Below, one piece after another: positions 1-7,847 of a stretch of DNA of 11,486 nt. Both the position numbers and the translations under genes were made by a program. Location of the stretch: assembly GCA_937922175.1 (NCBI GenBank), contig CAKZUU010000205.1, positions 1 through 11,486 on the forward strand, in the 5' to 3' direction. The stretch comes from an uncultured Gemmataceae bacterium (lineage in GTDB: Bacteria; Planctomycetota; Planctomycetia; Gemmatales; Gemmataceae). The stretch's first letter is position 1. Each line of letters begins with the position of its first letter. The notes under the pieces are model-generated. The model saw nothing but the letters and a program-made list of their open reading frames with translations, was not told where the DNA came from and ran no database searches.

Positions 1-1081
1 GCAGCGGCCGTCTTCCCAAGCGCAACTCGACATAGGTGAATGCGAGGCTGTATTGATCGCTTTGTTTGCATGCTTTCTGTCCCCAAACCTCCGGTGCCAT
101 GAACGCCGGGGTTCCCGCAAAACTGGCCGACACCATCACATCCATCGGGCCCGACTTCGCCAGTCCGAAATCGCCCACCTTGGCGTAGCCATGTTTCAAA
201 AGGATATTTTCCGGTTTGATGTCTCGATGCAGGACACCCTGCACATGCAGCCAATCCAACCCCTCGGCGGCGTCGCGAAAATAGGGGATCAGCTCGTCCG
301 GAGGAACGCCGGCCAAGCCTTGTGCCCGACACTCGCGCAAGCGGTCGCGCAACGTTCCGTCCGCCAACTCCATCGCAATCACCAGACGATTTTGGATGAC
401 CCAAAACGCCAAGGTGGATAGGAGCTTCGGATGTTGCAATCGTTTGACGAGTTCCAGCGCCGCTTGTTCTTTCCTGGCGGATTCATGATCGAGCGGTTGA
501 GAAACGATCTTGACCGCAACGGCGATTCCACCGGGGGCCTCTGCTCGCCAGACTTCGCCGAAGTTGCCTCGACCGATCCGCTCGATCGGCGTGTACCCGG
601 GCGGAAACACTTCTTCGATGACGGTTGTTGTCGGCTCCCCGCCGCGGAGAGTTGCCGGCACGGCATCGACGAACTTCGGCCCCGACTTTTGGGTCGCGGC
701 GCTTCGTAGCCAGACGTCTATCTCCGCCGCCCGATCTGGAAACCGATCCCGGTATTCATCCAATCCAGGGGCATCGCCGTGCCGGTGCCGAATCCGGTAC
801 TCCTCGACGATGAGATCAATGGGCGGAGGATTCAGTTCGGGGAAGAGAGTTTCGTAAGTTTCGACCAGAACGCGGCTGCCGCTTCGCCAAGTGAATTCAA
901 TGTCCAACTTGGCCAACTCGATGAGGACATACCGCCGAAGGTGATTAGCCGTCGGTGGCAGGTACGCCTCCCAGTCATCGACGTTGCCTCGGGATCGGGC
1001 TTCCGCGAATCGGTCTGCATACTCCTGCAACCGACGGAAATCGCCATCCGACAGCGTTGAAGCGTCCGACGTCGGCCGCAT
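1..1081 (-). CDS. Serine/threonine protein kinase, C-terminal part outside the window
   Basis: 360 codons are visible; the 3' end runs off the left edge. The product is a Hanks-type (eukaryotic-like) Ser/Thr kinase that phosphorylates protein hydroxyls with ATP. Motifs seen: glycine loop GRGNFGEV (170-177), ATP-anchoring lysine in VAVK (K191), catalytic loop HRDIKPEN (285-292), DFG (304-306), activation segment ending in APE (329-331). All key residues read so far are intact. Residues 1-155 form an extension with two related-looking segments, around RRYVLIELAKLDIEF and LIVEEYRIRHRHGD, each followed by a Y..xFP-type stretch; I know this arrangement from many planctomycete kinases. The start ATG is preceded by GGAG six bases upstream and an in-frame stop lies about 45 bases upstream, with no other ATG between. 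The cut end hides any transmembrane helix or sensor domain, so the signal sensed is unknown. It lies downstream of the barrel-protein pair on the same strand; a role as T6SS regulator (PpkA-like) is only inference. Confidence 0.95.
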   Translation of the reverse strand, partial: MRPTSDASTLSDGDFRRLQEYADRFAEARSRGNVDDWEAYLPPTANHLRRYVLIELAKLDIEFTWRSGSRVLVETYETLFPELNPPPIDLIVEEYRIRHRHGDAPGLDEYRDRFPDRAAEIDVWLRSAATQKSGPKFVDAVPATLRGGEPTTTVIEEVFPPGYTPIERIGRGNFGEVWRAEAPGGIAVAVKIVSQPLDHESARKEQAALELVKRLQHPKLLSTLAFWVIQNRLVIAMELADGTLRDRLRECRAQGLAGVPPDELIPYFRDAAEGLDWLHVQGVLHRDIKPENILLKHGYAKVGDFGLAKSGPMDVMVSASFAGTPAFMAPEVWGQKACKQSDQYSLAFTYVELRLGRRPL

Positions 1082-1125
1082 GAATGACTCCGCCAACTCC
1101 GAATCAGCCCTTCGGAAGCGGAGTT

Positions 1126-1154
1126 ATTATCCGGACTCCTTCTGGATGATGCAA
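1126..1154 (-). promoter_or_regulatory. Candidate sigma-70-type promoter for the kinase gene
   Basis: On the minus strand TTGCAT (1154-1149) is separated by exactly 17 bases from GATAAT (1131-1126). The -10 matches the bacterial consensus at 5 of 6 positions, the -35 at only 3 of 6. The -10 ends about 45 bases before the kinase ATG, leaving a short leader. The -10 also sits in the loop of a small GGAGT/ACTCC stem. Planctomycete promoters are poorly defined, so this is a suggestion. Confidence 0.35.
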
Positions 1155-1162
1155 GCCGGCCG

Positions 1163-1194
1163 GAACGCTTCCTTGCCCGCGAACGCCTCCTTGC
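1163..1194. repeat. Near-perfect 14-base direct repeat upstream of the kinase promoter
   Basis: On the plus strand GAACGCTTCCTTGC (1163-1176) and GAACGCCTCCTTGC (1181-1194) differ at one base and are separated by four bases, giving an 18-base period. The pair lies in the 129-base gap between the second barrel gene and the kinase, just upstream of the candidate -35 element. The position suits a regulator binding as tandem half-sites, but chance similarity cannot be excluded. Confidence 0.5.
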
Positions 1195-1210
1195 AGCACC
1201 GGAACAATTC

Positions 1211-2395
1211 TCAAAACCGCAGAGTCCAACTCGCCAACGCTTCGATCCGATGTGGTCCCCAAGATAGCGGTACTCCTACCGCCCCACCCACGATCGATCG
1301 GGGCAGGACAAGATACGCCCCCGTGGTGAGGTTCACCGAATTTTGCATGACTGTTTGACCGAGCCGCGTCCCCCGAAAATTGTTCAGCGGCGTATTGACG
1401 TGAACTTCAAACGTCGGCACAAAGCCTTGGATAAAGTCAGCCTGCGGCTCACGCACCAGCCAATACCCCAACCCGAACCCGTTGCTAATGAAAGTCGGCT
1501 CCTCGTTCTCGGTCGGCACAGCAACGGAGTGAAAACCTTGCAGGTAAACGCGTTGGCAACAAAAGTTCAGAATGTAACCCGTAAACGGCACGATTTGCAC
1601 TCCTCGATACCGGATTTGCTCCGGTCGCTGATTGCTTTGATTGGCGATCAGGTTCGGCGAACCACCCGTTGGTGTGCCGAGAATCAGCCCCGCGGACAGG
1701 ATGTTGCCCGTTTCCCGATTGTTGATCAAGGCATATTTCGAGATGATACTCAAATCACCAACAAAACTCGTCTCGTAGGCGACCGTCCCGCCGCCAAAAC
1801 TGAAGAAGGGCAACCGCAACCCAACCGAGGCATCCCCGCTTAGGAAGGTCTTCTCAAATCCAATGATATGTCGATGAACTTGCATCCGAGGTAGATTAGG
1901 TGTCAGACCTGTATCAACATCCACATTGCCATAAAAGTTGTAGTTGTAATAAAGCCGATTCGTCGGACGCGGGCTATCGCCCTCCACAATCTTGATGCCG
2001 CCCGCCTGCGACACGTTGGGTGATGCTGCAAAACCGAATACCCCCGTCTCCGGAATGAAAATCGGGGTGAGAATCGCACTGGCCAGCAAGTCGCCGAAAA
2101 ACCCCGGTGAATAACTCGCCGCCGGCTGGGTTCCCGCCTCCGACGCCGACGCCAAGGCCGCATTGAACGATGACACCGGCGGCGACGTCATCGACGGATC
2201 CGTCGCCACGGGCGCCGGTTCCGTCGGCACAGGCGACGTCGGTGCCGTCATCGACTCCGGCGGACACCAGGGTGCGACCACCGTTGGTGGGCACTCCTTC
2301 TTCGATTTGAACCAAAGACGCGGGCGATCCTCCGCCTTGATCGCTCCGCTCATGAAAATCCAACCAGCAACAACGACGACACTCGGGTGCCTCAT
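1211..2395 (-). CDS. Secreted putative outer-membrane beta-barrel protein, paralog 2
   Basis: 394 residues. I do not recognise a named family with confidence. Seen: an N-terminal signal peptide (about 1-21, hydrophobic VVVVAGWIFMSGAIKA, probable cut after A21); a Pro/Thr/Ser-rich linker (about 36-74); a conserved block SSFNAALASASEAG...GFFGDLL (75-104); the motif GDSPRPTNRLYYNYNFYGN (139-157); then alternating aromatic/hydrophobic segments such as VGLRLPFFSF (191-200), GDLSIISKYAL (213-223) and TPTGGSP (241-247), ending in ASWTLRF. A C-terminal Phe after alternating hydrophobic residues is the usual signal for the outer-membrane barrel assembly machinery. The TPTG-type segment recalls barrel transporters of the phenol-degradation (MetA) type, but weakly. 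It lies 29 bases after its paralog and is probably co-transcribed with it. AAGGG about seven bases before the ATG is a reasonable ribosome site. Two adjacent cysteines (CC, 279-280) are absent from the paralog. Confidence 0.9.
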   Translation of the reverse strand: MRHPSVVVVAGWIFMSGAIKAEDRPRLWFKSKKECPPTVVAPWCPPESMTAPTSPVPTEPAPVATDPSMTSPPVSSFNAALASASEAGTQPAASYSPGFFGDLLASAILTPIFIPETGVFGFAASPNVSQAGGIKIVEGDSPRPTNRLYYNYNFYGNVDVDTGLTPNLPRMQVHRHIIGFEKTFLSGDASVGLRLPFFSFGGGTVAYETSFVGDLSIISKYALINNRETGNILSAGLILGTPTGGSPNLIANQSNQRPEQIRYRGVQIVPFTGYILNFCCQRVYLQGFHSVAVPTENEEPTFISNGFGLGYWLVREPQADFIQGFVPTFEVHVNTPLNNFRGTRLGQTVMQNSVNLTTGAYLVLPRSIVGGAVGVPLSWGPHRIEALASWTLRF

Positions 2396-2424
2396 CGCCT
2401 TACCCTTACTTGACTCTCGATCGC

Positions 2425-3609
2425 TTAGAATCTCAGTGTGTAACTCGCGACGGCCTCAATTGTGTGGGGGCCAAAGGCAAGCGGCACACTGACCGCCCCA
2501 CCAAAAAGTGACCTCGGAGTCCTCACGTAACATCCGCTCGTCAGGTTCACCGAATCCCGCATCCTTACTTCACCAATTTGGGTGGGCATTCCCCGCTGAC
2601 TTACCGGCGTATTGATGTGTATTTCAACGGTAGGAATAATACCTTGAATGAGATCTGACGACGAATTCTTATACACCCACCAACCCACACCGACATCATT
2701 GGTGATAAAGCTCGGCTCCTGCCGCAAGCTCGAGATGACCGCCGCATGAATGCCATGCAAAAACAACCGGGGACTGAAATTATAAATATATCCAGCCCAC
2801 GGTTGTAAATATGTTGGATAGTTTCGACGCGCCCGTTGGCGAATAGCGGGCGGGATGTACCCCGATTGCAAGAACGCCGGCGTACTTCCCGTCGGTGCCG
2901 AAATGACGAACCCTATCGAAAACAGACTGCGTGTCTCCGGATTCTCGACCAGCATCACTTTCGTCAAGACGGTCAAATCACCGACAAAGCGAGTCTGATA
3001 TACAGGGTCGCCAGCAAAGCCGAGAAAGGGGATCCGCATGCCCACCGACGCTCGGCCCTTCCATAACGTTTTCTCGAACCCAATCACATGGCGGTGCAGA
3101 TGCATCAATGATAAGACGGCCGATTGCGGATCGATCGTAGGATCAATGTTTCCATAGAAGTTATAAAGATAGTACACCCGATCAATCGGTCGAGGACTAT
3201 CGCTTTCCGCGACTTTGATCGCGCTGGCCTGGGCAACGTTGACAACATATCCATCATCGGTGTAGACAATAGGAGAATCGATGAATCCAATTGATTGAAC
3301 CGTGATACCTCCGATGAGATCCCCGAAGAAACCCGGATGATAGCTGCTGCTGGGCTGGGACCCCGCTTCGCCCGCCGATGCCAATGCCTCCTGGAATGAA
3401 GAAACAGAGGGCGCGTCCGCCACCGGTGGCGAGGTTGTTGGCGTCGATGGCGCCAGAGGAGGTGTTGGAGCTGTTGGGTCGCAGGGAATCGGCATCGGAC
3501 AGACCGGCCCGGCGGGTCTCGTCAGAGGACGCCGTCCTTTGTCGATCGCCGACGCTGACGACAGACCGATTGCCAACCAAATCGCCAGACACCAGCCAAC
3601 GCTGCGCAT
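2425..3609 (-). CDS. Secreted putative outer-membrane beta-barrel protein, paralog 1
   Basis: 394 residues from the ATG at 3609. This start gives a clean signal peptide (MRSVGWCLAIWLAIGLSSASA, cut after A21) and has GGTGGAG just upstream; the open frame reaches 3654 only through a TTG start that would bury the signal sequence. Then come a Pro/Thr-rich linker (about 30-66), the block SSFQEALASAGEAG...GFFGDL (70-98), SDSPRPIDRVYYLYNFYGN (136-154), HRHVIGFEKT (172-181), a run of short hydrophobic strands, TVEIHINTP (327-335) and the end ASYTLRF with terminal Phe. In the block 70-98, 22 of 29 residues match the neighbour, and most motifs are shared in the same order, so the two arose by tandem duplication. 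The likely place is the outer membrane. The function is unknown: channel, transporter or surface protein are all possible. No enzyme motif is seen. Confidence 0.9.
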   Translation of the reverse strand: MRSVGWCLAIWLAIGLSSASAIDKGRRPLTRPAGPVCPMPIPCDPTAPTPPLAPSTPTTSPPVADAPSVSSFQEALASAGEAGSQPSSSYHPGFFGDLIGGITVQSIGFIDSPIVYTDDGYVVNVAQASAIKVAESDSPRPIDRVYYLYNFYGNIDPTIDPQSAVLSLMHLHRHVIGFEKTLWKGRASVGMRIPFLGFAGDPVYQTRFVGDLTVLTKVMLVENPETRSLFSIGFVISAPTGSTPAFLQSGYIPPAIRQRARRNYPTYLQPWAGYIYNFSPRLFLHGIHAAVISSLRQEPSFITNDVGVGWWVYKNSSSDLIQGIIPTVEIHINTPVSQRGMPTQIGEVRMRDSVNLTSGCYVRTPRSLFGGAVSVPLAFGPHTIEAVASYTLRF

Positions 3610-3694
3610 GAATCTCCACCCTTCGTCCTGATGTCGGGGTCCGTTCTGTCGCAAACGATCCCGTGACGTCGCCTGTGAAAACGCCTCAGGTTGA

Positions 3695-3714
3695 CCGTGT
3701 CTTCAACGACACGG
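3695..3714. repeat. Inverted repeat, 7-base-pair hairpin upstream of the barrel genes
   Basis: CCGTGTC (3695-3701) and GACACGG (3708-3714) pair perfectly around a 6-base loop. The element lies about 85 bases upstream of the ATG at 3609. No T-run follows on either strand, so it is not a standard intrinsic terminator. A leader hairpin or a protein-binding palindrome are possible. Confidence 0.5.
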
Positions 3715-3848
3715 ATCGCCAGCGTTGCATCTCGCAACCTTGCTACGTTGGGAATATCGGCAATAAACGGAAGCCCAATTGAAGAAATAGACCAGGAAAA
3801 TTAAAGATCCTTCGTGGGACAGAATCTCATGGGTCCAGCTTGATATCG

Positions 3849-3862
3849 TGACCGCTCGGTCA
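3849..3862. repeat. 14-base dyad, possible operator
   Basis: TGACCG and CGGTCA flank a 2-base centre, a perfect 6+6 inverted repeat about 240 bases upstream of the first barrel gene. The size suits a dimeric helix-turn-helix regulator, but no regulator gene is nearby and the distance to any promoter is unknown. Confidence 0.35.
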
Positions 3863-3976
3863 TCAACACGGCAGTCATTCTTTCACGCACGGATTCGACT
3901 CGTTCGATTCGATCGTGGCTCGTGACTCGTTGCCATTCGGCCAGAGTTTCATCGAGGTCTTGACAAGGTTCCCGAC

Positions 3977-6607
3977 TTATTGAACCGAATAGGTGAACTG
4001 ACCACTGCCATCGACATCGACATGGATGTGCTTGATCGGCAGACTATCCGCCATCCGTAGCAGGATCTGTTGGGAAATCGCGGGCAGCATCGTTCCGGTC
4101 AAAATGTGATCGACATTTCGCGCTCCGCTCTCAACCTCCCGACAGCGACCCGCCACCGTCGCGACCAGGGCATCGTCATATTCAAATTCTGCCTTATGAT
4201 GATCCCGAACTCGCTGAGCTATTTTTCGCAGTTGCAGTTCGATAATTCGCCGCAGGACCTGGTCGCCGAGGGGATAATAGGGGACGACGACCATCCGGCC
4301 AAGTAATGCCGGCTTAAACGTCTTCAAGAGATCCGGACGAAGCAATTCCGAGAGTTGTTCCGGTGTTGGCATCGTATCAGGATCCGAGCAATACTTCATG
4401 ATCGTATCGGTACCGACGTTGCTTGTCAGAAGAATGATTGTGTTCTTGAAATTGATTTCTTCGCCATCATCATTTTGTAAAACGCCCTTATCGAATACTT
4501 GATAGAAGATTTCCTGGACCGAGGGATGGGCTTTTTCAACTTCATCCAGAAGAACGACGGAATAAGGACGGGCCTTGACGGCGTTCGTCAGGACACCTCC
4601 TTCGCCATAACCAACATATCCTTTGGCCGTGCCTGTGAGCCGTGAGATCTTCGCCTCTTCCTTATACTCGCTCATGTTGACGACGACCATATTTCGGTCG
4701 CCGCCATAGAGAAGGTCGGCGAGCGCCATGGCTGTTTCGGTCTTGCCGACGCCGGAAGGCCCGACGAGCAGAAACACACCGATGGGACGCCGAGGATCCA
4801 CCAGATCCGCCCGCGCCGTGCAGATTCGTTGGGCAATGGCTTCTAACGCATGCCGCTGGCCAATCACCCGTTCATTCAATTTTTCGGCGAGGTTCAACAC
4901 TGTTTGAACTTCATCGTGCACCATCTTGCCCACCGGGATCCCCGTCCAATTCGCCACGATCTCCGCGACAGCGGCGCCATCGACGACCGGGAAGACGAGA
5001 GGAGTATCACCTTGGATTTGGCGCAATTCCACCAAGCATCGATGAAGCTCCGAAATCAGCGACCCGTTCTCGACTGCTTCCGGTGATGCCTGATTCGTAT
5101 CAATCTCTTTTTGGATCTGCCGAATCTGCTCGACGAGTTTTCTCTCAGCGGCGAGTTGCTTTTCCAACTGTGTCTTACGCTCCTGAGCCGCCTGGATCTG
5201 ATCGCGAAGCTCCGCCAATCGAGCCTCGTGATCCGTCCCCAACGAATGCTCTCGCTCGACCACCGCGATCTCAGCAGTTAAATGATCGATCTCGCGGCAT
5301 ATATCATCCAATGCCGGGGGAGTGGCCGATTGACTGAGACGAACTCGTGCACAGGCGGTGTCCAGCAGACTCACCGCTTTGTCCGGTAATTGTCGCTCGG
5401 GAACATATCGATGAGATAATCGAACCGCTTCAGCGACGGCTTCGTCTCGAATGCGAACTTCATGGTGCTTTTCCAACATGGGCACCAGACCACGTAACAT
5501 TCGCGTGGCCTTGGTCTCCTCCGGTTCATCAACACGCACCAGTTGGAAGCGCCGCTTGAGTGCCGCATCCTTTTCAAAATATTGCTTGTATTCCTTAAAG
5601 GTCGTGGCGGCGATCGTGCGCAATTCGCCCCGGGCAAGCGCCGGCTTCAACAGATTCGCGGCATCGTTCTGGCCTGCCTGTCCCCCCGCACCAATCATCG
5701 TATGTGCTTCGTCGATAAACAAAATCACGGGTTGCGGCGACGATTTCACCTCCTGGATCACGCTCTTGAGACGATTCTCAAACTCCCCTTTGACCCCCGC
5801 CCCTGCTTGAAGTAACCCAAGATCGAGGACCCGGAGACTCACTCGCCGCAGCGGCTCAGGGACATCACCCACAGCGATCCGAAGCGCCAGCCCCTCCACC
5901 ACGGCCGTCTTTCCAACTCCCGCCTCACCCACCAAGATCGGGTTATTCTGACGCCGTCGGGTGAGAATGTCGACAACCTGTCGGATCTCCTGATCCCTCC
6001 CGACAACAGCATCCAATTCTCCCTTCCGGGCGCGGTCCGTGAGATTGAGCGTGAACTGATCCAATGCCGGCGTCGACGTCGCCCATTGGGGAGTGTCGCC
6101 TCGGTTATCGCCGCTCGTCTTCTCTTCCTCGACCGAATCCGACGTCACGTTTCGGAATTCTTTTCGCAACGATTCCGGGGCGATCTTGGTCAGTTCCGAC
6201 GCCATTGTTCGTACCTGCGGCTCGAAACTGCGATCACTTAGAAGAGCCAGGAGCAAATGCCCCGTCCGAATTCGCGTCTCACCGAACTCGATCGAAGCAA
6301 TCACCCAGGCCTCCTGTGTCAATTTGAACACGTCCGGCGCGATTTGCAGATCGTTTCGGCTACTCCCCGTCTTGAACCGTTTCAGCACCTCGCCGATCTG
6401 TTCCCGAACACGCTTCAAATCAACGCTGAAATGTTGGGCAATCGCCACCAGATCCGATTCCGGCAATTCCGTCATCTTGAACAACCAATGTTCCAACTCC
6501 ACATTGTAATGAGATCGCTGTTGAGATAACTCGCCGGCTCTCATCAAAGCCAATCGCGCGGTATCATTCAATTTGCCGATGAGATTCTTCGGGCTAACAT
6601 TTAACAT
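3977..6607 (-). CDS. tssH: T6SS AAA+ ATPase TssH (ClpV)
   Basis: 876 residues, the usual length of ClpV. This cytoplasmic hexameric unfoldase extracts TssC from contracted TssBC sheaths so that the sheath can be rebuilt. Domains in order: N-terminal Clp repeat domain (about 1-155) with the ClpV-type NVELEHWL segment (35-42) and IRTGHLLLALL (113-123); first AAA+ module with Walker A GEAGVGKT (227-234), pore loop around GVKGEFE (271-277) and Walker B VILFIDEAH (294-302); coiled-coil middle domain (about 430-535); second AAA+ module with Walker A GPSGVGKT (616-623), GYVGYGEGG (663-671), Walker B VVLLDEVEKAH (684-694) and sensor GAR (828-830). The N-domain and the T6SS neighbours distinguish it from housekeeping ClpB. 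GAGGAA lies five bases before the ATG, within the 14-base gap after tssG. It is the last T6SS gene of the visible block. Confidence 0.98.
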   Translation of the reverse strand: MLNVSPKNLIGKLNDTARLALMRAGELSQQRSHYNVELEHWLFKMTELPESDLVAIAQHFSVDLKRVREQIGEVLKRFKTGSSRNDLQIAPDVFKLTQEAWVIASIEFGETRIRTGHLLLALLSDRSFEPQVRTMASELTKIAPESLRKEFRNVTSDSVEEEKTSGDNRGDTPQWATSTPALDQFTLNLTDRARKGELDAVVGRDQEIRQVVDILTRRRQNNPILVGEAGVGKTAVVEGLALRIAVGDVPEPLRRVSLRVLDLGLLQAGAGVKGEFENRLKSVIQEVKSSPQPVILFIDEAHTMIGAGGQAGQNDAANLLKPALARGELRTIAATTFKEYKQYFEKDAALKRRFQLVRVDEPEETKATRMLRGLVPMLEKHHEVRIRDEAVAEAVRLSHRYVPERQLPDKAVSLLDTACARVRLSQSATPPALDDICREIDHLTAEIAVVEREHSLGTDHEARLAELRDQIQAAQERKTQLEKQLAAERKLVEQIRQIQKEIDTNQASPEAVENGSLISELHRCLVELRQIQGDTPLVFPVVDGAAVAEIVANWTGIPVGKMVHDEVQTVLNLAEKLNERVIGQRHALEAIAQRICTARADLVDPRRPIGVFLLVGPSGVGKTETAMALADLLYGGDRNMVVVNMSEYKEEAKISRLTGTAKGYVGYGEGGVLTNAVKARPYSVVLLDEVEKAHPSVQEIFYQVFDKGVLQNDDGEEINFKNTIILLTSNVGTDTIMKYCSDPDTMPTPEQLSELLRPDLLKTFKPALLGRMVVVPYYPLGDQVLRRIIELQLRKIAQRVRDHHKAEFEYDDALVATVAGRCREVESGARNVDHILTGTMLPAISQQILLRMADSLPIKHIHVDVDGSGQFTYSVQ

Positions 6608-6621
6608 GGGATTTCCTCATA

Positions 6622-7779
6622 TCATGTTTCGTATGATCGTACCATGCCTCGACGGTCCCACGACGCGCAAGACATGACCTCAATCGACGGGTCCTCATCG
6701 CCGACAAAAATCGCATCATCTCGATTCTGGATGGCGGGACCGCAGAGCAACCAGGTGTTCCATCCGAGGCGAGCGCCGAAGCCCTCACCGACGAGCTGAC
6801 ATTCGGGAACATCTCGGGCTTGAAGCTCCAACTGGATATCGAAATCGAATTCCGGACCGCAATACAACCGGATCAATTGGGAGAGGACAAAGAGCGATTT
6901 TCGTCGCGGAATCGCTGTCCGGTCGGGCAGGAATTCTTCAAATCTCCGCCGATCCAATGGTCCCACCCGGACACGGAAGCGTGAGGCAACATCCCAAACC
7001 CGATCGCCTGCAATGGCATCAACACCGAGACGACCCCAGCGTCCAAGGCATGTTTGATCGGCAGGGTCGATGAGAAGCCATTGGCCTTGGAACATTTCTA
7101 CCTTAATTGGGTGTTGGAAATAATGCTGAAGCATCAATTCCAGACCGTGGGCGCTTCGAGGCTGTTTTGCCAAAAGACCGCTATAGTAGAACAACGACAG
7201 ATCATCAACGACGGCAAGAGTTTGACGAGATTCCGAGTCGGGCGGTTGATAGGAGATATGAAGTCGATCACGTAGATGAGGTGTACCGAAGCCGATCAGG
7301 CTGAGAACGGCGCGGCTGAATGGGTCGGGTTCTGTCCGAAACGCCTCTTGCCGCTCGTAGGCCCGGTAAAAGCGATATTTATCCCACGCTCGATAAAAGA
7401 GAGATACCAGGCGATGATCGAACAACGCGAACCAGTCGGCGAGGGCTTTCCGTTCCGGCCCACGAACATCGCGGTCCAGATCCATGAGCAATTGCGTGTA
7501 GTGTCGGGGCAACACGCCACTCGGGCCGGTCAATCCCATGAACGTCTGGATCATCACCGCATACGGCCGATCGTCGATGGGCGGTAGGAGAGCATGGAGG
7601 GCACTGGGGGGAAACGCCAACGACAGGTGCGATCGAATCCGGACGATTTCCGCATCCGGCCGAGCGTCGCTCCCGATCGGTTGACGCTCGGGAAAGAATT
7701 GCTCCAGCAGCCGGATTGCTTGGAAAAATTCAAAGGCCGGCGCGTCGGCGAATAATTGATCAGCGACCGTTGACGCCAT
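6622..7779 (-). CDS. tssG: T6SS baseplate protein TssG
   Basis: 385 residues, cytoplasmic. TssG joins two TssF copies and TssE in the baseplate wedge on which the Hcp tube and sheath assemble. Family hallmarks seen: FEFFQAIRLLEQFFP (16-30), IRSHLSLAFPPS (48-59), MIQTFMGLTGPSGVLP (76-91), HYTQLLMD (93-100) and DWFALFDHRLVSLFYRAWDKYR (115-136). It is slightly longer than many TssG proteins. The ATG at 7779 is the only sensible start, since an in-frame stop lies close upstream; its ribosome site is weak (AAGAGA, eight bases away). It follows tssF after 68 bases and is followed by tssH after 14, so it is clearly part of one operon. Its stop codon lies right by the clpV ribosome site, which suggests coupled translation. 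Confidence 0.97.
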   Translation of the reverse strand: MASTVADQLFADAPAFEFFQAIRLLEQFFPERQPIGSDARPDAEIVRIRSHLSLAFPPSALHALLPPIDDRPYAVMIQTFMGLTGPSGVLPRHYTQLLMDLDRDVRGPERKALADWFALFDHRLVSLFYRAWDKYRFYRAYERQEAFRTEPDPFSRAVLSLIGFGTPHLRDRLHISYQPPDSESRQTLAVVDDLSLFYYSGLLAKQPRSAHGLELMLQHYFQHPIKVEMFQGQWLLIDPADQTCLGRWGRLGVDAIAGDRVWDVASRFRVRVGPLDRRRFEEFLPDRTAIPRRKSLFVLSQLIRLYCGPEFDFDIQLELQARDVPECQLVGEGFGARLGWNTWLLCGPAIQNRDDAIFVGDEDPSIEVMSCASWDRRGMVRSYET

Positions 7780-7847
7780 GGGCCATGTCTCTTGATGTTA
7801 GTTGCATCGATCGCATCCTCGTACTGGAGGCAAGGAGCATCCGGGGT

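Larger units (their letters stand above)
3610..3976. other. Intergenic region between clpV and the barrel-protein pair
   Basis: 367 bases separate the end of clpV from the start of the first barrel gene, far more than elsewhere in the block, so the barrel genes probably have their own promoter here. I find no convincing -35/-10 pair on the minus strand and no hairpin with a T-run just after clpV. The region holds a 14-base dyad (3849-3862), a 7-base-pair hairpin (3695-3714), a smaller GTTGC/GCAAC stem (3724-3738), two copies of GACTCGTT (3897 and 3924), and a minus-strand open frame ending at 3801 with protein-like composition. Confidence 0.6.

Noticed and set aside
1121..1140. GGAGT/ACTCC stem as a terminator for the barrel genes
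   Set aside because: Only five base pairs with no T-run; it overlaps the candidate -10 element instead.
1343..1843. 166-codon plus-strand open frame
   Set aside because: It is antisense to the second barrel gene, shows no domain, signal or ribosome site, and its composition is that of a shadow frame.
3610..3654. Start of barrel paralog 1 at 3654
   Set aside because: It would begin with TTG and put 15 polar residues ahead of a perfect signal peptide; the ATG at 3609 gives exactly the same length as the paralog.
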